Below are positions 33,370 through 39,333 of a DNA stretch of 39,333 nt, one piece after another. The first letter of the stretch is position 1. Each line of letters starts with the position of its first letter. A program made the translations under genes and the position numbers. The stretch comes from Clostridia bacterium (GTDB lineage Bacteria > Bacillota > Clostridia > Christensenellales > Aristaeellaceae). The notes under the pieces were generated by a model. That model was not told the DNA's origin. It made no database searches and saw only the letters and a program-made list of their open reading frames with translations. The stretch covers positions 1-39,333 of the forward strand of contig JAGBAV010000111.1 of NCBI GenBank assembly GCA_017938795.1, in the 5' to 3' direction.

Positions 33370-34657
33370 TCGTGAACTGAGCGCGAAGGCGCTTGCGCTT
33401 GACGCGAAGCAGGCGAGCTTCGCGCTGGCGGCGTCCTCCGCCGCATCGCGCGCCGCTGCGCTGGAGGCGATTGCCGCCGCGCTGGAGGCCAGGCGCGAGG
33501 AGATCTTCGCCGCCAATGCCGAGGACCTTGCGACGGCGAAGGCCGAGGGCATCGCCGCGCCCGTTCTCAAGCGGCTCAAGTTTGACGAGGGGAAGCTGCG
33601 CGACGTCTGCCGCGGGCTGCGCGATCTCGCGGCGATGGAGGATCCCATCGGCCATGAGCAGCTGCGCACGGAGCTGGCGGACGGGATGATCCTCTCCCGC
33701 GTTTCCTGCCCGATCGGCGTGGTCGGCGTGATCTTCGAGTCCCGCCCGGATGCGCTGGTGCAGATCGCGGGCCTGTGCCTCAAGAGCGGCAACGCCGTGC
33801 TCCTCAAGGGCGGGCGCGAGGCCATGCGCTCCAATGCCGTGCTCTATGATGTTCTGCGCGAGGCGAGCGAGGCTGCCGGTATGCCCAAGGGCTGGGCGGG
33901 CCTGCTGACCACCCGCGAGGACGTTGGCGTGATGCTCAAGATGGACGGCGCGATCGACCTGATCATACCGCGCGGCTCCAATGCCTTTGTGCGCTATATC
34001 ATGGACAACAGCCGCATCCCCGTGCTGGGGCACAGCGACGGCGTATGCCATCTGTATCTGGACAAGGGCTGCGACGCGGAGATGGCCGCGCGTATCGCCG
34101 TGGATGCGAAGACGCAGTACCCCGCCGCCTGCAACGCGGCGGAGACGCTGCTCGTGCACAGCGAGGAGCTCCATCGCGCGCTGCCCGTTGTCGCGGATGC
34201 GCTGGCAAAGGCCGGCGTGCGCCTGATCGGCGATGAGCGCGCGGCGCAGGTGATCGCCTGCGAGGCGGCGACGGAGGCGGACTGGGCGGCGGAGTATCTG
34301 GACGACGTGATCTCCATCCGCGTGGTCGATTCGCTGCAGGAGGCCATCGCGCACATCAACCGCTACGGCTCCCACCATACGGACTGCATCATCACCGCGG
34401 ACGACGAGGCGGCGAAGGTATTCTTCGCGCTGGTTGACTCCGCCGGCGTATACCGCAACTGCTCCACACGCTTTGCCGACGGCTTCCGCTACGGCTTCGG
34501 CGCGGAGGTGGGCATTTCCACCGGCAAGATCCATGCCCGCGGCCCGATGGGGCTGGAGGGTCTGTGCTCCTATAAGTACATCCTGTGCGGCAGCGGCGAT
34601 ATCGTCGCGGACTTCGCGCAGGGCAGGCGCGAATTCACCCACAGGAAGCTGCTGTGA
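33362..34657 (+). CDS. proA: Gamma-glutamyl phosphate reductase
   Basis: A 431-residue NADPH-dependent enzyme of proline synthesis that reduces gamma-glutamyl phosphate to glutamate semialdehyde. Family motifs: PIGVVGVIFESRPDALVQI, GNAVLLKGGREAMRSN, IDLIIPRGSNAFVRYI, catalytic Cys in YPAACNAAETLLVH, and GLEGLCSYKYILCG near the C-terminus. Length is normal (about 415-430). The start overlaps the LCP-like gene by 8 bases (ATGAGTGA), with AAGGAG upstream, so it is coupled to a cell-surface gene. proB, its normal neighbour, is not in the window. Confidence 0.96.
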   Translation: MSDRELSAKALALDAKQASFALAASSAASRAAALEAIAAALEARREEIFAANAEDLATAKAEGIAAPVLKRLKFDEGKLRDVCRGLRDLAAMEDPIGHEQLRTELADGMILSRVSCPIGVVGVIFESRPDALVQIAGLCLKSGNAVLLKGGREAMRSNAVLYDVLREASEAAGMPKGWAGLLTTREDVGVMLKMDGAIDLIIPRGSNAFVRYIMDNSRIPVLGHSDGVCHLYLDKGCDAEMAARIAVDAKTQYPAACNAAETLLVHSEELHRALPVVADALAKAGVRLIGDERAAQVIACEAATEADWAAEYLDDVISIRVVDSLQEAIAHINRYGSHHTDCIITADDEAAKVFFALVDSAGVYRNCSTRFADGFRYGFGAEVGISTGKIHARGPMGLEGLCSYKYILCGSGDIVADFAQGRREFTHRKLL

Positions 34658-34682
34658 GCGGCTGCGGGATAAAGGAGATACC

Positions 34683-35420
34683 ATGTTCAAGAGACTGACG
34701 GCGCTGCTGCTGCTGCTCTGCCTGACGGCAGGCGCGGCGCTCTGTATCGCGGAGGCGGCCGATCCCGGTGAGACTGCGCGCAAGGTGGTGTACCTGACCT
34801 TCGACGACGGGCCCAAGGCGGATACGCCGGAGCTGGTCGCCCTGCTGGAGGAGCTCGACGTCAAGGCGACGTTCTTCTTCGTCGGGCTTGCGGCGCGCGC
34901 CTTCCCCGAGAATGCGAAGCTCGTTTATGACGCCGGGCACAAGATCGGCTGCCATTCACATTCGCATTCGCCTACGCTGATCAAGGAGGACAACGGCTTT
35001 GTCGGCCGGGATATCGACCGGTTCATGGCGGAGATCCGTTCCTGCGTCGGCGAGGAATTCACGACGGATATCTATCGCTTCCCCGGCGGCAGCACCAGCT
35101 ACCGCAAGCGGATCAAGCGCGCCGTGCAGGAGAAGGGACTGACCTGCTTCGACTGGAACAGCCTGAGCGGCGACACCCACCCCGGCGTGACCGCGCAGGA
35201 TATCTACGAGAGCGCGATCAAGACCGGCGCGGACGAGGATGTGATCATCGTGCTGATGCACGAGCAGAAGGCCCGCACGCGGCAGATTCTGCCGGATCTG
35301 GTCGCTTACTACAGGGAGCGCGGGTATGAATTCCGCACCCTGTCCGCCGATCCGGAGGAGAGGGAGATCCTTGCCCGCTGCCCGGCGAAGATCATCTACC
35401 CCGAGGATGAAGAGCTGTAA
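34683..35420 (+). CDS. Secreted polysaccharide deacetylase (CE4)
   Basis: A 245-residue exported carbohydrate esterase family 4 enzyme. Signal peptide MFKRLTALLLLLCLTAGAAL precedes the NodB domain. Motif 1 is LTFDDGP (D41 base, D42 metal), motif 2 is HSHSHSPT (H91 and H95 metal ligands), motif 3 is RFPGGS, motif 4 has FDWN and motif 5 is IIVLMHE. It should remove N-acetyl groups from peptidoglycan GlcNAc/MurNAc or from the polymer made by this strain. ATG 34683 follows AAAGGAG. It sits 25 bases after proA and 24 before the zinc-ribbon gene. Confidence 0.93.
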   Translation: MFKRLTALLLLLCLTAGAALCIAEAADPGETARKVVYLTFDDGPKADTPELVALLEELDVKATFFFVGLAARAFPENAKLVYDAGHKIGCHSHSHSPTLIKEDNGFVGRDIDRFMAEIRSCVGEEFTTDIYRFPGGSTSYRKRIKRAVQEKGLTCFDWNSLSGDTHPGVTAQDIYESAIKTGADEDVIIVLMHEQKARTRQILPDLVAYYRERGYEFRTLSADPEEREILARCPAKIIYPEDEEL

Positions 35421-35444
35421 GACACCGTTTATGGAGGAATGGAT

Positions 35445-35684
35445 ATGCGATGCGGATGCCCGTCCTGCGGCGTGTATATGATTCAGTCGGAGAGCCTTGA
35501 TCTGGGCTGCGTCTGCCCGGAGTGCCTCTACCGCTGCCGCGCCTGCATGGGAACCAACACCGTGGTCAGCCGGGAGAATCTGTCCAAGATTGTCTTTGTT
35601 GACCATACAGCGGAGCATGAGGCGCAGGAGGAGACGGGCGGCGAGGGCCGTACGCCGCTGCGACCGGAGGACTTTATCGACTGA
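35445..35684 (+). CDS. Small zinc-ribbon-like protein
   Basis: A 79-residue protein I do not recognise as a named family. The N-terminal half is Cys-rich: RCGCPSCGVYM, then CVCPECLYRCRACMGTNTVV, giving several CxxC pairs that could bind one or two zinc ions. The C-terminal half is acidic (EHEAQEETGGEGRTPLRPEDFID). ATG 35445 is chosen because GGAGG (35433-35437) is 7 bases upstream; ATG 35439 would be too close. It lies between the deacetylase and RpiB genes in the same direction. It could be an adaptor, a regulator or a metal-storage protein; nothing in the sequence decides. Confidence 0.65.
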   Translation: MRCGCPSCGVYMIQSESLDLGCVCPECLYRCRACMGTNTVVSRENLSKIVFVDHTAEHEAQEETGGEGRTPLRPEDFID

Positions 35685-35785
35685 CGAGCCTGCCGCCTGC
35701 AGGCCATTAACGGGGAACCCGCCGGCGCGGTGCCGGTCATGATATAACTGACGGAAAACACGACATGATGCAAGGAGAATCTGCG

Positions 35786-36235
35786 ATGATTGCACTGGGA
35801 TCTGATCATGCCGGTCTGCCGCTGAAGCGGGAGATCATGGAGCTGCTGGACAGCATGAATATGCCGTACAAGGACTGCGGCACCTACACCACCGACAGCT
35901 GCGATTATGCCGTCTTCGCCGTGCGCACGGCGCAGGCTGTGCTCTCCGGCGAATGTGAGCGCGGTATCCTCTGCTGCGGCACGGGCATTGGCATCGGCAT
36001 TGCCGCCAACAAGATCGAGGGCATCCGCTGCGCGATCTGCTCGGACTGCTACTCCGCCCGCATGACCCGCAAGCATAACGACGCGAACATGCTTGCCATG
36101 GGCGCGCGCGTGGTCGGCGGCGATCTGGGCCGGATGATTGCGGAGACCTTCCTGACGACGGAGTTTGAGGGCGGCCGCCATCAGCGCCGCATTGACCAGA
36201 TCAGCGCCATCGAGCGCGGCGAGGAGATCGGCTGA
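35786..36235 (+). CDS. rpiB: Ribose-5-phosphate isomerase B / LacAB family
   Basis: A 149-residue sugar-phosphate isomerase, the usual length. ALGSDHAG opens the chain (D7-H8), CCGTGIGIGIAANK holds the catalytic Cys (C63/C64 region) and anion-binding loop, and RKHNDANMLAMGARVVG carries H97. It interconverts ribose-5-phosphate and ribulose-5-phosphate, or a related aldose/ketose pair in LacAB members. ATG 35786 follows AAGGAG by 8 bases. A possible internal -10 (TATAAC, 35743-35748, with TG before it) lies in the 101-base gap upstream, without a good -35. It is 19 bases before the polygalacturonase gene, so it may handle pentose or uronate breakdown products; that is inference. Confidence 0.9.
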   Translation: MIALGSDHAGLPLKREIMELLDSMNMPYKDCGTYTTDSCDYAVFAVRTAQAVLSGECERGILCCGTGIGIGIAANKIEGIRCAICSDCYSARMTRKHNDANMLAMGARVVGGDLGRMIAETFLTTEFEGGRHQRRIDQISAIERGEEIG

Positions 36236-36254
36236 GCGCCGGAGGAGGATATAC

Positions 36255-37496
36255 ATGATGAATATTATGGACTTTGGCGCCGTCCGCGGCGCGCTGTGTA
36301 CTGATGCGATCCAGAGGGCGATCGACGCCGCGTATGTGCAGGGCGGCGGCCGCGTCGTCGTGCCGGCCGGCGAATACCTGACCGCCGGCATTGTGCTGCG
36401 CAGCAATGTCGAGCTGCACCTTGAGGCAGGCTCCCTTCTGCGCTTCACCGACGACTTTGACGCCTATCCCGTGATCAACACCCGCTGGGAGGGCTATGAG
36501 CAGGACAGTTACCGCCCGCTGATCTACGCGAAGGACGAGGAGAACATCGCGCTGACCGGCTTTGGCACGCTCGAGGGCCAGGGCAAGAAGTGGTGGACAG
36601 AGTTCCGCGCCAAGCGCATGACCATCGCCCGCCCGTGCTTTGTCTGCTTTGAGGACTGCAAGCGCGTGCGCATGGAGGGCTTCCGCGTGATGAACAGCCC
36701 GGCATGGACGATCCACCCGCTGCGCTGCGAGAACGTGACCGTGCACGGCCTGACGGTCATCAACCCGTCCGACTCCCCGAATACCGACGGCATCAACCCG
36801 GAGAGCTGCCGCAACGTCCGCATCAGCGACTGCCACATCGACGTGGGCGACGACTGCATTGCGATCAAGGCTGGCACCGAGGATGCCGTCCATCAGGTAC
36901 CCTGCGAGAATATCACCGTCACCGGCTGCACGATGGTGCACGGCCATGGCGGCGTCGTGCTGGGCAGCGAGATGAGCGGAAGCATCCGCCGCGTGGCGAT
37001 CAGCGGCTGCGTGTTTGACGGCACCGACCGCGGTATCCGCATCAAGACCCGCCGCGGCCGCGGCGGCAGCGTGGAGGACGTTTCCGTGACCGGCATCGTC
37101 ATGAACGACGTGCTCTGCCCGCTGGTGGTCAACCTCATGTACTTCTGCGGCAAGGGCGGCAAGGATGCGATCGTCTCCGACCAGACCGCGCAGCCCGTGA
37201 CCGAGGCGACGCCGCATGTGCGCCGCATCCGCATGGCGGATATCGTCGTCACCGGCGCCAAGAGCGCCGCGGCCTGCCTCTTCGGCCTGCCGGAGGCGCC
37301 GCTGGAGGATATCAGCATCGTCAACACCCAGATCCTGCTGACGGAGGCTGAGCCGACCGTCCCGGTGATGAACGCCGTGGCCGAGGCCGTGACCTGCGCC
37401 GGCCTGACCGCCGAGCATGTGCGCGGCCTGCATCTGACCGACCTGCGCATCACCGGCGCGAAGGGCGAGGAAATCGTCCTGCGCGACGTGCAGTAA
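36255..37496 (+). CDS. Glycoside hydrolase family 28 (polygalacturonase-like)
   Basis: A 413-residue right-handed beta-helix enzyme. The four catalytic signatures of GH28 are all present: NTDG (176-179, D178), GDDC (198-201, D199 and D200), GHGG (230-233, H231) and RIK (262-264). The start MMNIMDFGAV is the usual N-terminal coil. No signal peptide is seen, so it acts in the cytoplasm, probably on oligogalacturonides or rhamnogalacturonan fragments imported into the cell. GGAGGAGG precedes ATG 36255; the adjacent ATG 36258 is possible. It is the last gene of the operon and follows RpiB by 19 bases. Confidence 0.95.
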   Translation: MMNIMDFGAVRGALCTDAIQRAIDAAYVQGGGRVVVPAGEYLTAGIVLRSNVELHLEAGSLLRFTDDFDAYPVINTRWEGYEQDSYRPLIYAKDEENIALTGFGTLEGQGKKWWTEFRAKRMTIARPCFVCFEDCKRVRMEGFRVMNSPAWTIHPLRCENVTVHGLTVINPSDSPNTDGINPESCRNVRISDCHIDVGDDCIAIKAGTEDAVHQVPCENITVTGCTMVHGHGGVVLGSEMSGSIRRVAISGCVFDGTDRGIRIKTRRGRGGSVEDVSVTGIVMNDVLCPLVVNLMYFCGKGGKDAIVSDQTAQPVTEATPHVRRIRMADIVVTGAKSAAACLFGLPEAPLEDISIVNTQILLTEAEPTVPVMNAVAEAVTCAGLTAEHVRGLHLTDLRITGAKGEEIVLRDVQ

Positions 37497-37518
37497 TCGA
37501 AGCTGATCATACGCCTGA

Positions 37519-37546
37519 GGGGCGGGGCATGGCTCCGCTCCTTTTT
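37519..37546 (+). terminator. Terminator of the GtrA-GH28 operon
   Basis: A 10-bp stem with two G-T pairs (GGGGCGGGGC, 37519-37528, with GCTCCGCTCC, 37532-37541) around ATG, then TTTTT (37542-37546). Confidence 0.85.
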
Positions 37547-37575
37547 CTGTGCGGAATGAGTATGGGGGACTGAAT

Positions 37576-38382
37576 ATGGAGAGACTGCATGTGCTCGGCA
37601 CCGGCTATGCGCTGGCGACCCGCTGCTATAATACCTGCTTTGCGATTGAGCATGGCGAGGGGCTGCTGCTGGTGGACGCAGGCGGCGGCAACGGCATCCT
37701 GCGCCAGATGGAGGACGCAGGGCTCAGCTTTGCGCGCGTTCATGATTTCTTCATCACGCATGCGCATCCGGATCATCTGGGCGGCGCGATCTGGGTGATG
37801 CGCAAGATCATGACGATGATGAACAGCGGGAAGTATGAGGGCGAACTGCGTATCTACTGCCACAGCAGCGTCCGACAAGGGCTGCTGATGATGGCGGACC
37901 TGATGCTGCAGAAGAAGATGACGAAGCACATCGGCTCCCGCGTGTTCTTTTGCGATGTGGAGGACGGCATGCAGGCGAGGCTCTGCGGGTACGATGTGAC
38001 GTTCTTTGATATCGGCTCCACGAAGCTGCTGCAGTATGGCTTCACCACGCGGCTTTGTAGCGGCGCGCGGCTGACCTGCCTTGGCGACGAGCCGTATAAC
38101 CCCGCCTGCAGCGCGTATGCTCAGGGCGCGCAGTGGCTGCTGTGCGAGGCATTCTGCATGCAGGCCCATGCCGATGTCTTCAAGCCCTATGAGAAGCATC
38201 ATTCCACGGTCGCCGACGCCGCGCGGCTGGCGGCGCAGCTGGGTGCGGAGCACCTCGTCCTCTGGCATACGGAGGACAGGCATTACGCGCAGCGCAAGGC
38301 GCTCTACAGCGCGGAGGCGAGGCAGTATTATGCGGGGGATCTGTATGTGCCGGATGATCTTGACGTGATTGGACTCGGATAA
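37576..38382 (+). CDS. Metallo-beta-lactamase-fold hydrolase, RNase Z-like
   Basis: A 268-residue hydrolase. The N-terminal strands run LHVLGTGYALATRCYNTCFAI and LLLVDAGGG; the metal motif is H62-A-H64-P-D66-H67. The later part (YEKHHSTVADAARLAAQL, then LVLWHTEDRHY) matches the RNase Z / arylsulfatase-like branch, where the second His set lies. The usual GDT motif is GDEPYN here. ATG 37576 is preferred to 37549, as GGGGGA lies a few bases before it. No promoter of its own was found; it may be read through from the operon before it. The substrate (RNA, nucleotide or ester) is unknown. Confidence 0.85.
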   Translation: MERLHVLGTGYALATRCYNTCFAIEHGEGLLLVDAGGGNGILRQMEDAGLSFARVHDFFITHAHPDHLGGAIWVMRKIMTMMNSGKYEGELRIYCHSSVRQGLLMMADLMLQKKMTKHIGSRVFFCDVEDGMQARLCGYDVTFFDIGSTKLLQYGFTTRLCSGARLTCLGDEPYNPACSAYAQGAQWLLCEAFCMQAHADVFKPYEKHHSTVADAARLAAQLGAEHLVLWHTEDRHYAQRKALYSAEARQYYAGDLYVPDDLDVIGLG

Positions 38383-38408
38383 AAATGCGACAAATCGGGC
38401 GAATCTGA

Positions 38409-38437
38409 TTGATTTTCTGTGTATCCTGTGTTATAGT
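38409..38437 (+). promoter_or_regulatory. Promoter for the SDR gene
   Basis: TTGATT (38409-38414), a 17-base spacer and TATAGT (38432-38437) with TGT before it. The predicted start is near 38444. Confidence 0.8.
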
Positions 38438-38458
38438 GATCACATTGCCGCACATGTG
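38436..38458. promoter_or_regulatory. Two 8-bp palindromes at the SDR transcription start
   Basis: GTGATCAC (38436-38443) overlaps the predicted start and CACATGTG (38451-38458) follows 7 bases later. They sit where a repressor would bind. No regulator gene is adjacent in the window. Confidence 0.35.
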
Positions 38459-38492
38459 AATTTGTGCAATTTTTGACAAGGAGTGTTCGATT

Positions 38493-39296
38493 ATGGGATT
38501 CCTGACTGGAAAGACTGCGATCATCACCGGCGCTGGCCGCCCCACCCCGCTCGCTGACGGCTCTGCCGGCTCCATCGGCTACGGCATCGCGATTGCCTAC
38601 GCGAAGGAAGGCGCGAATCTCGTCATCACCGGCCGCAATGTGAAGAAGCTTGAGGACGCGAAGGAGGAGCTCGAGCGCCTCTACGGCATCAAGGTTCTGG
38701 CTGTCCCGGCTGACGTCAATGCCGGCGCGGACAACGAGGCGACCGTGCAGAACGTCATCGATCAGGCGATCGCGACCTTCGGCCGCATCGACGTGCTGAT
38801 CAACAACGCGCAGGCCTCCGCCTCCGGCGTGCCGCTGGCGACCCACACCACCGCCAACTTCGATCTGGCGATGTACTCCGGCCTGTATTCCACCTTCTAC
38901 TACATGAAGGCGTGCTATCCGTACCTGAAGGAGACCAAGGGCTCCGTCATCAACTTCGCTTCCGGCGCGGGCCTCTTCGGCAACAAGGGCCAGTGCTCCT
39001 ACGCTGCCGCGAAGGAAGGCATCCGCGGCCTGACCCGCGTCGCCGCGACCGAGTGGGGCCCGGACGGCATCAACTGCAACGTCGTCTGCCCGCTGGCGTG
39101 GACTGCGCAGCTTGAGCAGTTCCAGATGGCGTACCCGGAGGCCTTCAAGGCCAACGTCCACATGCCGCCGATGGGCCACTACGGCAACTCCGAGCTGGAG
39201 ATCGGCCGCGTCTGCGTGCAGCTGGCTTCCCCGGACTTCAAGTACATGTCCGGCGAGACCCTCACCCTCGAGGGTGGCATGGGTCAGCGTCCCTGA
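38493..39296 (+). CDS. Short-chain dehydrogenase/reductase
   Basis: A 267-residue NAD(P)-dependent oxidoreductase. The cofactor loop is TGAGRPTPLADGSAGSIGYGIA, where the classic TGxxxGxG is stretched by about eight residues; SIGYGIA itself resembles the SIAxGIA of divergent (FabI-like) members. NNAQ replaces the common NNAG. The catalytic set S157 (NFASGAG), Y170 and K174 (SYAAAK) is intact, and CPLAWTAQ and EGGMGQRP complete the fold. AAGGAG is 8 bases before ATG 38493. It has its own strong promoter and very biased codons, suggesting high expression. The substrate is unknown; a fatty acyl, steroid or sugar alcohol is in the family range. Confidence 0.88.
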   Translation: MGFLTGKTAIITGAGRPTPLADGSAGSIGYGIAIAYAKEGANLVITGRNVKKLEDAKEELERLYGIKVLAVPADVNAGADNEATVQNVIDQAIATFGRIDVLINNAQASASGVPLATHTTANFDLAMYSGLYSTFYYMKACYPYLKETKGSVINFASGAGLFGNKGQCSYAAAKEGIRGLTRVAATEWGPDGINCNVVCPLAWTAQLEQFQMAYPEAFKANVHMPPMGHYGNSELEIGRVCVQLASPDFKYMSGETLTLEGGMGQRP

Positions 39297-39333
39297 TTCC
39301 CGCAATTGTATACAAGAGCCGCCGGCTGCTGCC

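Noticed and set aside
35685-35785. Possible riboswitch or terminator between the zinc-ribbon and rpiB genes
   Set aside because: Only a 5-bp hairpin and a lone extended -10 are visible; no conserved aptamer pattern.

Overview
The window looks like a chromosomal segment of a GC-rich anaerobic Bacillota, class Clostridia. The signs are strong AGGAGG-type ribosome binding sites, sigma-A promoters, Firmicutes-type gene pairs (rplS-rbgA-rnhB-yraN, peptidase T, a Crp/Fnr regulator beside a Cys-rich ferredoxin-like protein) and no outer-membrane genes. A secreted-polymer and pectin theme (polygalacturonase, exopolysaccharide genes) would suit a gut or rumen inhabitant. I cannot name the genus. No rRNA, tRNA, CRISPR array, insertion sequence or prophage was seen.

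Layout. 1-8302 is mostly housekeeping and small metabolism: the 3' end of rpoC with its terminator, a divergent Crp/Fnr regulator and [4Fe-4S] protein sharing a palindromic operator, aldose 1-epimerase, a peptidase T / AEC-transporter operon, dnaX, and a metal-dependent amidohydrolase. 8466-9668 is an orphan solute-binding protein. 9731-12295 is the ribosomal protein L19 gene with its own promoter and structured leader, followed by rbgA, rnhB and yraN. This housekeeping run continues without an obvious break into surface-glycan genes: a 1317-residue protein with two GT-C glycosyltransferase modules and a UDP-sugar dehydrogenase.

17709-26990 is a compact polysaccharide operon with its own promoter and terminator: GT2 (ExoA-like), two GT4 enzymes, a Wzy/O-antigen-ligase-like membrane protein, a second GT2, a PglC-like initiating phosphoglycosyl transferase, a six-hairpin-glycosidase-like protein and a secreted CHAP-domain protein. 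No Wzx flippase or chain-length regulator lies in the window. A small putative lipoprotein follows.

27666-30531 is the most interesting part. A near-consensus promoter reads into a 35-codon leader ORF with its own ribosome binding site, then an intrinsic terminator, then a three-gene ABC-2 exporter (two permeases and an ATPase). This has the architecture of a ribosome-mediated attenuator. The terminator, leader ORF and promoter are all visible; the inducing signal is not.

30582-31784 (minus strand) is a phosphoribosyltransferase resembling orotate PRTase plus a small GNAT acetyltransferase. Divergent from it, 31888-37546 is a second surface-associated operon: GtrA, a degenerate LCP-like secreted protein, proA, a polysaccharide deacetylase, a small zinc-ribbon protein, an RpiB/LacAB isomerase and a GH28 polygalacturonase. 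Its leader carries a six-codon mini-ORF that may unmask the GtrA ribosome binding site. The window ends with a metallo-beta-lactamase-fold hydrolase and a strongly promoted SDR oxidoreductase.
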